From: an uncultured Bacteroidales bacterium
Lineage (GTDB): Bacteria > Bacteroidota > Bacteroidia > Bacteroidales > Paludibacteraceae
Direction of reading: 5' to 3'
Length of the DNA stretch: 44,025 nt
Assembly (NCBI GenBank): GCA_937911935.1
Contig: CALDQH010000032.1
Span: 1 to 44,025 of the forward strand
A program made the translations under genes and the position numbers. This document shows positions 6,821-14,550 of the stretch, piece after piece. The notes under the pieces are model-generated. The model ran no database searches and had not been told where the DNA came from. It saw only the letters and a program-made list of their open reading frames with translations. The first letter of the stretch is position 1; each line of letters begins with the position of its first letter.

Positions 6821-7321
6821 TTAATCGATAGCGGGTTCTTTGCGACGTTCGGCAATTATCATAAGGGCTTGCTCTTTGATAGCTGGAGGCAAGGGAACAT
6901 GGCGAAGTTGCAGGCTTTTTAGCCAATCTACCAGTTCGTTTTCGCGAAGCGTAAAGAACACCTCTTCGAACATTTCAATTTCTTCGCTGGTGTACGATTC
7001 TGCGTCGCGGTCTTTAAATTCGTCCAATTCCTCGTCGGCAAAGTAGATGATTTTGGTATTGGATGCCAAAAGGCTCTCGTTTTCGCACACCTCGTGGGCA
7101 CCACAACAACCTTCGGGACGTTCGTACTCATCATCTTCCCCCGCGGCTGATTCGGTGATTTGGTGATTGGGTGAGTCGGATTCGGTCGCCGAGTCTGTCG
7201 AAGGGTCCAAATTTGGCTGAGCACCCAATTTTTCTTGTTTTTTAGGACGCGCGTATTTATTTAAAAGGGCAATTACCACACCCAATAAAATAAATGCTAC
7301 AAGCAATATAATTTGTTTCAT
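6821..7321 (-). CDS. Membrane-anchored protein of unknown function with a conserved C-terminal domain
   Basis: A 166-residue protein: one N-terminal transmembrane helix (residues 4-20, IILLVAFILLGVVIALL), a basic stop-transfer (NKYARPKK), a polar low-complexity linker (about 30-65) and a conserved domain from about 70 on (GCCGAHEVCENE, EELDEFKDR, YTSEEIEMFEEV, WLKSLQLR). The CCGAHEVC-type cysteines and the DEELD segment recur in a Bacteroidales family that databases often label phospholipase; I see no phospholipase motif and would not use that name. The linker is encoded by 8-bp tandem repeats at 7148-7186, so slippage there would shift the frame before the conserved domain. The gene is followed after 4 bp by the methyltransferase. 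Confidence 0.8.
   Translation of the reverse strand: MKQIILLVAFILLGVVIALLNKYARPKKQEKLGAQPNLDPSTDSATESDSPNHQITESAAGEDDEYERPEGCCGAHEVCENESLLASNTKIIYFADEELDEFKDRDAESYTSEEIEMFEEVFFTLRENELVDWLKSLQLRHVPLPPAIKEQALMIIAERRKEPAID
7148..7186. repeat. 8-bp tandem repeat inside a coding sequence
   Basis: Degenerate copies of GGTGATTY occur head to tail here and encode the linker of the membrane-anchored protein on the opposite strand. The same octamer makes up the arrays at 32837-32864, 33582-33622 and, inverted, 33872-33899. Confidence 0.6.
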
Positions 7322-7404
7322 ATTTGCAGAAATTCTCTATAACACCGCAAAATTACTCAAATCTGTGCAATGTGCAATCATCCAGTAATTGAATAACACA
7401 TTTT

Positions 7405-7435
7405 TTTGCAAAATAAAAAAATCTCCTTACCTTTG
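7405..7435 (+). promoter_or_regulatory. Bacteroidota promoter (TTTG-N19-TACCTTTG) of the surface module
   Basis: TTTG at 7405-7408, a 19-bp spacer and TACCTTTG at 7428-7435 match the phylum consensus exactly. It would start transcription near 7440, about 125 bases before the first gene of the three-gene operon. Confidence 0.75.
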
Positions 7436-7471
7436 CCACGCAGTTACGAAGAAAACATCTTATTCCAACCC

Positions 7472-7539
7472 ACACCTATTTGTGTAAAAGGCATAGGTGT
7501 TTTGTTCGTATCATTGGTGATTTTCATCAATGATTTTTT
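7472..7539 (+). promoter_or_regulatory. Structured 5' leader with terminator-like hairpin
   Basis: Two hairpins lie in the leader of the surface operon: ACACCTAT (7472-7479) with ATAGGTGT (7493-7500), followed by TTTTG; and ATCATTG (7510-7516) with CAATGAT (7528-7534), followed by six T. The second looks like an intrinsic terminator inside the leader, suggesting attenuation. No known riboswitch core was recognised. Confidence 0.4.
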
Positions 7540-7566
7540 ATTTATCAACCCTATCTTAATCTTATC

Positions 7567-8115
7567 ATGAAGAAAAAATTGTTGACTTCATTGGCGGCAT
7601 TACTACTCTTTTTGCCGTTTGCAGAGGCCTCCTCGTCGAGGTTAAGCCTCCTCCACGTAAAAAACACGCACACCCTTGGTCTATCTGCAGGCACAGGCTT
7701 GGGCGATACGTTTCACGTTGGTTTTTCTTACCAATACTATTTTCACAGAAGGTGGTCGGTAGTTGGATTTTTGGATTACGAACGAGGTATTTTCGAAAAG
7801 TCTGGGTTTTGGAGCACTAATTTTATGCCCGGAATCGAGGCTGCTATTTGGCAACCAGCTAATTGGTTATACATACACGCCACCGCAGCTGCTATTGTTG
7901 GATTGGACCACTGGCAAAACCAAGACATGGCACTTAGTAGCCAAGGACCCAGCGTAGGATTGGGCATCGGACTTAATTTTGAGTTCTATGCCCTGCCGCA
8001 ATTATCCTTTACATTAGCAGCCCGACAGGATTGGAAATACAGTTTTCTCTCTACTGGAGGCACCAACTATTTCAGCCCCAAATTCAGTGCTGGAATTCGA
8101 TACAACATTCAATAA
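7567..8115 (+). CDS. Small outer-membrane beta-barrel-like protein
   Basis: A 182-residue protein with a signal peptide (MKKKLLTSLAALLLFLPFAEA). The mature part is a series of amphipathic strands rich in aromatic residues and glycine (HTLGLSAGTGLGDTFHVGFS, WSVVGFLDYERG, GPSVGLGIGLNFEFYA) and ends with aromatic/hydrophobic residues (SAGIRYNIQ), as outer-membrane barrels do. It is the first gene of an operon with the large T9SS cargo gene 21 bp downstream. A dedicated anchor or partner for that cargo is a reasonable inference, by analogy with PorP/SprF-type partners, but there is no clear homology to PorP/SprF. It also vaguely resembles TraO of conjugative transposons; with no other transfer genes nearby I do not use that name. 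Confidence 0.75.
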   Translation: MKKKLLTSLAALLLFLPFAEASSSRLSLLHVKNTHTLGLSAGTGLGDTFHVGFSYQYYFHRRWSVVGFLDYERGIFEKSGFWSTNFMPGIEAAIWQPANWLYIHATAAAIVGLDHWQNQDMALSSQGPSVGLGIGLNFEFYALPQLSFTLAARQDWKYSFLSTGGTNYFSPKFSAGIRYNIQ

Positions 8116-8136
8116 CTCATCTATAATTTATTGCTT

Positions 8137-11100
8137 ATGAAAAAAACGATTACACTGTGCATGGTGCTACTTGCATTATGTACAAGGGCTTTTGCCACCG
8201 ATTATTTAACCGAGGATAATGGATACCTGCTTCATTATTTTCAACAAAGTGGTCTCCCATCGGAGGTTTACTTAAACTGCGAAAAGGACATCATTACTGG
8301 TAATTCTTCGCAAGATTTAACCTTTACTTTTGGCGGAAACTTGTCTTGGTATAACCTTCGCGCACGCTTTTTGTCTTGCTGGTACATGTTCAGTTTTGGC
8401 AAGTTTGATATCCATTACAAACTCTACTACAAAATGGCAGGCGAAAAACAATACAAATTGGCAACAGAGGGCAGCGAATTTTTTGTTGACGAACACATAA
8501 AAGAACACGAACCGCAGGAAATAAGCTACAAACGCACCATCGCCTACATGAATAAACCCTTTGAGTACACCATCAAATGGAGTTTTCCGCAAGGGATTAA
8601 AACAGGTGTTTATCATTTTAAAATAGAACTAAGTGTTAGTCCAAACGATGCGCAACCTACCACCGAATACACCGTTGGAAAACATTTTGAAAATGGCGCA
8701 ACCAATATCTTTTGCAAATACGAAAGTGCTTATAAGTACATTACCAACGACGGAGGCATTGTACATTACATAGACAGCGAAACCAACCAAACAGGAGGTA
8801 AAGCAACTATCCATTACGTTAATAGCAATCGCTCGGTTATTTATGGAAACGCAGACAGAAATCCCATTAACAGCGAAGGCTATCGCTTGGTTTATAATCA
8901 TCCCAATGCCGAATTTGTTTTAAATTTAGCATCGCAAAATACGCCTGCTGATACCATCATTAACAACATTCGATACGATGGATATACACATTTTATGTGT
9001 GGTATTGGCGAAAATTATCAACTTCCCTCTTTAAACGAAGTTTTAGCCGAATTCAAAAATTGCATCAACGACCAATCGCTGATGTACAGAACCGATTTAC
9101 GCTACATTGATTACGTCAAATTAACGCAAAAGAGCATTTATGATTTTCTTAAAATTAAATTCAACAACAAGGAATACATAGATGGAGTAAACAACATTGA
9201 TATAACGCCTTCCAACTACGGCATTTTTCGTTATAAAAGTGCCTTGCCACAATCCATTAACGAACAGGCAACCTTGTTTAACGAAAACACCATCAGCAAA
9301 CTTTCTAATCACGAAAAACAAAGCGACAAATGGTTTAGTAGAATCTACCACGTAAGGGATTTGGATTTTGTTAAACTACCCAAAACTACCATCACAGGAA
9401 ATATGGTGTTTAAAGTGTGGAACAAAATGCTTTATACCAACAAGAAAGTAACCGATATTACGACAGCATTGGGCTGCAGTTACTACGGACCAAGCAACGA
9501 ACACATGCAACAATTTGGCTGCAACTACGAAAACTACCCCTATAATTACATGGGCGAGAACTGCATCATGTTCAAATTGTTGCCACAAGTAAATTTTCCG
9601 AAACTCAGCAACGAAGAAAAAAGTGACCAATACATTTGTGCCGATAATGATTCAAGTGCTGTAATTCACCTAAAAGGAAAGTCCATTCAATGCGAAAACA
9701 CCTCTCCTACCCTATATAATCCGCTGTACTTATGGCAAGTGTCCGAAAATCTAACCTCCTGGCAAACCATAGACGATAGCAATACACACCGCATCCTAAC
9801 GTTTGATGCCGAAAATTACCAAGGTATCGACAGCAAAGATATTTTGCTAAAACCATCTATCTTAAAAAAGAACAGACCTTTGTATTTTAGACAAATTTGC
9901 GTTTTAAAATCATTTGCATCGACCGAAGAAAGCAACTTATATAATTTTGCGATAACCACCAACAATACAACCAAATACTACATCAGTGTGGCTTCGGAAG
10001 ATTATTATACTTACCGGGTAATGCCCCATATTTTAGACCAAAATTTTGCCTTTTTAGGCGAAGATTGGAAAAATAAAACCTACGTCTGCCAAAACGAAAA
10101 ATTAGAAAACAGACTGGTTCAATTCTCGATAACCGAGGGTTACAACCTTAGCAAAGAGCAGGTGCAAGTGTTGGATAGGTACGTTCATTACAAAGTGTAT
10201 GAAATAGATTCGTTAGGTGGTAAAAAATTAGTGTCCGATACCAACAAATACCTAATACCACAAGGTGTAGATAGTATTCAATTGGAATGTGCCATTTTAA
10301 CGTGTAGCGATAGCATCGGAAAAGAAATTCAGGTGTATCAATACCCCATGGAATACATCCAACTACAAAACATTACCTCGTCGGCAGCCATTAGCAAACG
10401 AGATAGTTTACACCAAACCTTGTATCTTTCTTGTTTGCAAGGTTTATCGCCTACCCTAACACTAAACGAAAATAGCACGGGTAGTACCTTTTTGATTCGA
10501 CGCATCGCTAACCTTCAAACACCTCATTTAATAGACCATCCTTGGGATATGCTCAACAGAGGAGCATGCTACGAGGTTTATGCCGAAAATGGTTGGAATT
10601 TTACGAGCGATACGGGGTTAGACTTAGACGATGCTACCCTATCTCAACTACGTGAATACGGCAAACAAAAACAGTGGCTGCAAAACGAAGAAAGAAAGCA
10701 AACAGCCATTAGCGACTCGATAAACGACAACACATGGAAAGAATTTTCGCAAAGCGATGGTATCTCTACCCTATTACCCTATCGAGAAGAAGTGCAAAAC
10801 CCGATGTTCTGCTTGCAAGAGATTAATCAAAATGGATGTAAATCGGATAGCATTTTTGTTAAATTGGAATATGTAGTGCCCATTAGCGGTAATCAAATCA
10901 GTTTTAAAAACACCCAATCGGATACGGTTTTTGTGCCTTCGGGTGAGAGTAATCCATACATCATGGGATCTTATCCTGTAACTGGTGGATATGGTCCAGT
11001 AAACGAAACCAATGGTACCACTTATACCTACCAATGGATGAGAAAATCGTCTAACAACGAGTGGGAACCCATTGTTATTGGTACCAGATACTATGCTCAG

Positions 11101-12174
11101 GTAACAGACGATGGCAGCAAAACCATCAATTCGGGTACTAAATACATCTCATTGCCCGAAGAAACGCTAAAAGATATTCAAGAAAAATGGGAAATAGCAC
11201 GTTTTGTTTACTCCAGAAAACACGGCGATGAAAATAGCCAATTGGTTAGTATTTCTAATAGTTTGTGGATGTTTAGTACCAAACGTTTAAACGAAGAGCA
11301 CGTGCAAGTATATGAGGGCGATTGTCCCAAAGAAAAAATATCCGTTGTGGTGAACGAACCCGATGATCTCATTACCAAAAACACCCGATATTGTTGGAAT
11401 GTTTCGGATAAAAACTTGATTTTAGCAACATCGAGCAGCAATTTCTCAAATACCGAAAACAAATGTACCATCAAAGATGCCAAAAAAGATTTTGTGGTTA
11501 CAGTTTATCGATACGATATCAAAACAGGTATCAAGAGTAATGCGGTAGAAATTCCCGTAAACATATCTAAATTCAACAGTGGATTTAGCATTTTGTACAA
11601 TAATTACGAATACGACATAGACGAAACTTTGGTGGTAAGCCCTGGTAGCAAGATTCAACTTCTTAACCAATCTGCCAATGCACAAGAAAACTTAAACGTA
11701 TGGGTGTTGCAAGTGCAGGATAATTTATTGGGCGATGGCAAAGAAATAGACGGTTGTACCTCGCATGTAACGCATCCATCCTGCTATCTGTACAACATCG
11801 GACAAAACAAGATTAAACTGACAACTACCTCGCCAAAAGGATGTAAAGAAACCATCGTAGCCGAAAATCTATACGTTCAAGGGGTAAACAACAGGGCTAT
11901 AAATTCTTATTTTGAAAATAACAGCATAGAATCGGATGATACCATGTGGGTACAAAACGTATGGCCAACTTGGTTAAACAGTCAAAATCAATATACGTTG
12001 AGCATCACAACCAACAAAACGGATTATCCCATTGCTTTGTTCAGCTTAACGGGTCAATGTATTCTGCCACTTTATCGCGCCGATGGCAACCAGCAATTGG
12101 AACTTTCGTGGTTGCCCCAAGGTACCTACTTGCTACACGTAGATAAACAAGTTTACAAACTCATTAAAAACTAA
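8137..12174 (+). CDS. Giant T9SS-exported surface protein with type A sorting domain
   Basis: A 1345-residue exported protein; the ATG at 8137 begins a signal peptide (MKKTITLCMVLLALCTRAFA), whereas the TTG two codons upstream does not improve it. The last about 80 residues (LFSLTGQCILPLY, LELSWLPQGTYLLHV, ending VYKLIKN) form a type IX secretion type A C-terminal sorting domain, which directs cargo across the outer membrane. The body is beta-rich; two segments, near residues 525-590 (YLWQVSENLTSWQTIDDS ... YFRQICVL) and 960-1000 (YQWMRKSSNNEWEPI), look like the YxW...W..I Ig-like modules of large Bacteroidota surface proteins. No enzymatic motif was found, so an adhesin or surface-structure role is inferred. 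The preceding gene encodes a barrel-like protein and the next a lipoprotein 4 bp downstream. The cargo class is well supported, the function is not. Confidence 0.85.
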   Translation: MKKTITLCMVLLALCTRAFATDYLTEDNGYLLHYFQQSGLPSEVYLNCEKDIITGNSSQDLTFTFGGNLSWYNLRARFLSCWYMFSFGKFDIHYKLYYKMAGEKQYKLATEGSEFFVDEHIKEHEPQEISYKRTIAYMNKPFEYTIKWSFPQGIKTGVYHFKIELSVSPNDAQPTTEYTVGKHFENGATNIFCKYESAYKYITNDGGIVHYIDSETNQTGGKATIHYVNSNRSVIYGNADRNPINSEGYRLVYNHPNAEFVLNLASQNTPADTIINNIRYDGYTHFMCGIGENYQLPSLNEVLAEFKNCINDQSLMYRTDLRYIDYVKLTQKSIYDFLKIKFNNKEYIDGVNNIDITPSNYGIFRYKSALPQSINEQATLFNENTISKLSNHEKQSDKWFSRIYHVRDLDFVKLPKTTITGNMVFKVWNKMLYTNKKVTDITTALGCSYYGPSNEHMQQFGCNYENYPYNYMGENCIMFKLLPQVNFPKLSNEEKSDQYICADNDSSAVIHLKGKSIQCENTSPTLYNPLYLWQVSENLTSWQTIDDSNTHRILTFDAENYQGIDSKDILLKPSILKKNRPLYFRQICVLKSFASTEESNLYNFAITTNNTTKYYISVASEDYYTYRVMPHILDQNFAFLGEDWKNKTYVCQNEKLENRLVQFSITEGYNLSKEQVQVLDRYVHYKVYEIDSLGGKKLVSDTNKYLIPQGVDSIQLECAILTCSDSIGKEIQVYQYPMEYIQLQNITSSAAISKRDSLHQTLYLSCLQGLSPTLTLNENSTGSTFLIRRIANLQTPHLIDHPWDMLNRGACYEVYAENGWNFTSDTGLDLDDATLSQLREYGKQKQWLQNEERKQTAISDSINDNTWKEFSQSDGISTLLPYREEVQNPMFCLQEINQNGCKSDSIFVKLEYVVPISGNQISFKNTQSDTVFVPSGESNPYIMGSYPVTGGYGPVNETNGTTYTYQWMRKSSNNEWEPIVIGTRYYAQVTDDGSKTINSGTKYISLPEETLKDIQEKWEIARFVYSRKHGDENSQLVSISNSLWMFSTKRLNEEHVQVYEGDCPKEKISVVVNEPDDLITKNTRYCWNVSDKNLILATSSSNFSNTENKCTIKDAKKDFVVTVYRYDIKTGIKSNAVEIPVNISKFNSGFSILYNNYEYDIDETLVVSPGSKIQLLNQSANAQENLNVWVLQVQDNLLGDGKEIDGCTSHVTHPSCYLYNIGQNKIKLTTTSPKGCKETIVAENLYVQGVNNRAINSYFENNSIESDDTMWVQNVWPTWLNSQNQYTLSITTNKTDYPIALFSLTGQCILPLYRADGNQQLELSWLPQGTYLLHVDKQVYKLIKN

Positions 12175-12178
12175 AAAC

Positions 12179-12976
12179 ATGAAACATACATTCTATTTTC
12201 TATTATTGATTAGCCTTATGGGCACCCTATCGTGCGAAAACCGCAACGATGTTTTTAAAGATGGTAATACGGCTCCCATTATTTTGTTGGCAGACAACGA
12301 AGCCATGGATAGGGCAAACGATACGTTGCAAATAGACTTGCGCTATGGCGAATCATGCGTATTGTACTACGAATACCACGACAATTACCTACCCAAAGAT
12401 TCGTTGATTTTTGGAACGTTAATTTACGAAGGAAAACAAAACAGCATCACAGCACGTCGAATAGGGCATACCAACAAAATTTTGGTGGAGAATTTATCGC
12501 CCATCAATACCCTAACAGACACCATTACCAAAGCCACTATTTGCATTGGTTTGGAAGATTATTACCAAGCACAAGGAAGTGCTTGGATTCAAGTACGCGT
12601 ACATGCTAACAAAGCACCTGTTCCGCAAATTGATATTGAAAAAAGGGGCGAAATGGAATACAGAATTTCGGCACAAAAAACCACCGATCCAGAAAACGAC
12701 AACATTACAGCTTTTGAATATGTAATTGGTTCGCAGGCTGCTCAAGAGTTAATATTCAACGAAATAGGGTATGAAACCGAAAACTTTAATGTGTATGTAC
12801 CCAACGCAAATCCAGGCAGAGCAGCAAAAGGTGGAACTTACATTGTGGCAACTCCTTTGCAAAGCGTAAACCATATTTTTCAGGAAACTGGTACATACAG
12901 CATAAGCGTACGTGCCAAAGATGGAATAGGGTTGTGGAGCAAATGGAAAACTAAGCAAATTGAAGTAGAAAATTAA
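12179..12976 (+). CDS. Lipoprotein with C-terminal PKD-like domain
   Basis: A 265-residue protein with a lipoprotein signal peptide (MKHTFYFLLLISLMGTLSC, Cys19). After an acidic N-terminal part with beta-rich segments, residues about 150-265 read as a PKD/Ig-like fold: SAQKTTDPENDNITAFEYVIG, then HIFQETGTYSISVRAKDGIG and WKTKQIEV; the F-x-x-x-G-x-Y-x-I-x-V-x-A-x-D core is typical of PKD domains. It starts 4 bp after the giant T9SS cargo gene and is the last gene of the operon, so it probably acts with it at the outer membrane or surface. The PKD assignment is by eye. Confidence 0.8.
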   Translation: MKHTFYFLLLISLMGTLSCENRNDVFKDGNTAPIILLADNEAMDRANDTLQIDLRYGESCVLYYEYHDNYLPKDSLIFGTLIYEGKQNSITARRIGHTNKILVENLSPINTLTDTITKATICIGLEDYYQAQGSAWIQVRVHANKAPVPQIDIEKRGEMEYRISAQKTTDPENDNITAFEYVIGSQAAQELIFNEIGYETENFNVYVPNANPGRAAKGGTYIVATPLQSVNHIFQETGTYSISVRAKDGIGLWSKWKTKQIEVEN

Positions 12977-13003
12977 GATTCTTTTGGCTCTTTTTCATAG
13001 CGC

Positions 13004-13048
13004 GAGTGGTTAAATGGTGATACGTTAATGTATCCTTTTTAACCACTC
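13004..13048. terminator. Hairpin between convergent genes
   Basis: GAGTGGTTAA (13004-13013) pairs perfectly with TTAACCACTC (13039-13048); inside, GATAC (13019-13023) pairs with GTATC (13030-13034). It fills the gap between convergent genes and ends exactly before the stop codon of the minus-strand gene. There is no long U tract, so bidirectional terminator is a probable but not certain reading. Confidence 0.5.
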
Positions 13049-13657
13049 TTACAAAGCTCCTGCTTCGTACAAAAGAATAACCCGTTCGATGATTCTATCT
13101 TGCTCTTTTTGCGATATGTCGTAGTCGTCTTTTAAATTGGCACCAAACATTTTAGCAAATAATTGCCACCACCAAGCAACAAAACCGCCCCTAAATTGTT
13201 TGATTAAATCGTAAGAATTTTTTTCGCATTCCCTGTCGATAAGTTTAATCATCATTTTTCCTTGCGAAAGTGTAAAGGTTTTCATAATAGGCATGTACTC
13301 CTTTACTAATTGTTTTTCGTAAGCTTTTAGGTAACGTTTTTTTTCTTTTGGGTCGGATATGGTATCGCACATGGCATCGACACGACGGTATTCTTTACCT
13401 ACAAATTTTACGTATGGATATACTTTTTTAACGTCGCGTACTGTTCGCCAATAAAATTTCTCCTTTTTTTTGGACGTAAATTTCAAAGGCGGAAAAACAG
13501 GCACTTCGTTTAATTCGGTAACAGGAATCATTTCGCCTTTATACCATTCGGTAGCCAACAAATATCCCTGAAGATTTTCGCTGTAATAAGGCACTGCTAT
13601 GGCTATCTCGGCCATAAATGCAAGCCCTAACAATACTATGAAATACCGTTTATTCAT
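13049..13657 (-). CDS. DUF4294 family exported protein
   Basis: A 202-residue protein from the ATG at 13657, which opens into a signal peptide (MNKRYFIVLLGLAFMAEIAIA). The core has the hallmarks of DUF4294, a Bacteroidota family: YWRTVRDVKKVYPYVKFVGK, then a charged helical stretch, TLSQGKMMIKLIDRE, SYDLIKQFRGGFVAWWWQLFAKMFG and a Lys/Asp-rich end. The function is unknown; it is a short periplasmic or membrane-associated protein. It is a lone minus-strand gene between two plus-strand modules of outer-membrane proteins. A TACTTTTG element lies just upstream, but its nearest TTTG is 17 rather than 19 bp away. Confidence 0.85.
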   Translation of the reverse strand: MNKRYFIVLLGLAFMAEIAIAVPYYSENLQGYLLATEWYKGEMIPVTELNEVPVFPPLKFTSKKKEKFYWRTVRDVKKVYPYVKFVGKEYRRVDAMCDTISDPKEKKRYLKAYEKQLVKEYMPIMKTFTLSQGKMMIKLIDRECEKNSYDLIKQFRGGFVAWWWQLFAKMFGANLKDDYDISQKEQDRIIERVILLYEAGAL

Positions 13658-13737
13658 GTGGCTATAATACAAAAGTAAAGTTATTTTTCCATTTCAAAAC
13701 AGGAAATCATCTTTTTTAATCTTTCTTACAATTTAGT

Positions 13738-14550
13738 ATGCGTTTATTGATCATACTTACTTTCGCTTGTATAGTAACCCAACTACATGCCATGCAATTT
13801 GGAAGAAATCCATGTCCTATTTCTATGGGTATGGGAAATAGCAGCACCTGTATTTTTTCGCCCTATTTGGGAGGTAATCCAGCATTGGTGGCACTCGAAT
13901 CAAAAGCCAATGTACAAACGCATTGCCAAAACAAAGGATTCCTACCTCAATTGGGTACATACAACGTAGGCATGATTTACCCTTTTACATGGATGAATAT
14001 GGGATTTGGTGGTTCTTTTCATGGTTTTGATGCTTACCACGAATTTTCGCTTAAATGGAATGTGGCAAAATTTTTTAAACCCTATGTTGCTTTTGCTATC
14101 GAAACAGAATACACCTGCCTATATGCATCTCCTAAACATGAATATACGCACAGTGGAGTAGTTAGTTTGGGAATGTTGGTATTTCCGATTGCTAAAATGC
14201 AGGTTGGATTTAGCATCTATAACCTTTCGTTTTCGCCTTTTACCATTCAAGAGAATCAATTCAGACTACCCGTTATTTTTAAATTAGGATTATCGTATCA
14301 CATAGCCAAAAAAGTGCTACTCACAGCCGAAGTACAAAAATCGTTAGACCAACCTTTTGCTTTTTGTGTGGGATTAGATTATCAAATTATAAGGGCCATT
14401 GCCATTAGAGCAGGACTGTTTGCATGCCAAGAATTAACACCATCTATGGGCATAGGACTACTTTATAAAAATTTTCGCTTTGATATGAGCATGCAATATC
14501 ATTTTTCGATGGGTTGCATATTAGCTGCAGGATTGATGTACCAATGGTAA
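13738..14550 (+). CDS. Outer-membrane beta-barrel protein (PorV/FadL-like)
   Basis: A 270-residue protein with a signal peptide (MRLLIILTFACIVTQLHA). An early motif GNPALVAL, where the first strands give way to barrel strands, and many amphipathic strands (MGFGGSFHGFDAYHEFSL, VLLTAEVQKS, FCVGLDYQIIRAIAIRAG, AAGLMYQW at the end) match PorV/UPF0164 or FadL-type barrels of Bacteroidota. Such barrels serve as T9SS shuttle proteins or as transporters; which applies here cannot be decided. The stop codon overlaps the next gene's start by 7 bp, so it is translationally coupled to the HhH protein, a pairing I recall from other Bacteroidota. Confidence 0.75.
   Translation: MRLLIILTFACIVTQLHAMQFGRNPCPISMGMGNSSTCIFSPYLGGNPALVALESKANVQTHCQNKGFLPQLGTYNVGMIYPFTWMNMGFGGSFHGFDAYHEFSLKWNVAKFFKPYVAFAIETEYTCLYASPKHEYTHSGVVSLGMLVFPIAKMQVGFSIYNLSFSPFTIQENQFRLPVIFKLGLSYHIAKKVLLTAEVQKSLDQPFAFCVGLDYQIIRAIAIRAGLFACQELTPSMGIGLLYKNFRFDMSMQYHFSMGCILAAGLMYQW

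Noticed and set aside
7567..8115. TraO conjugation protein
   Set aside because: Weak barrel-type resemblance only, and no other transfer genes are in the window.
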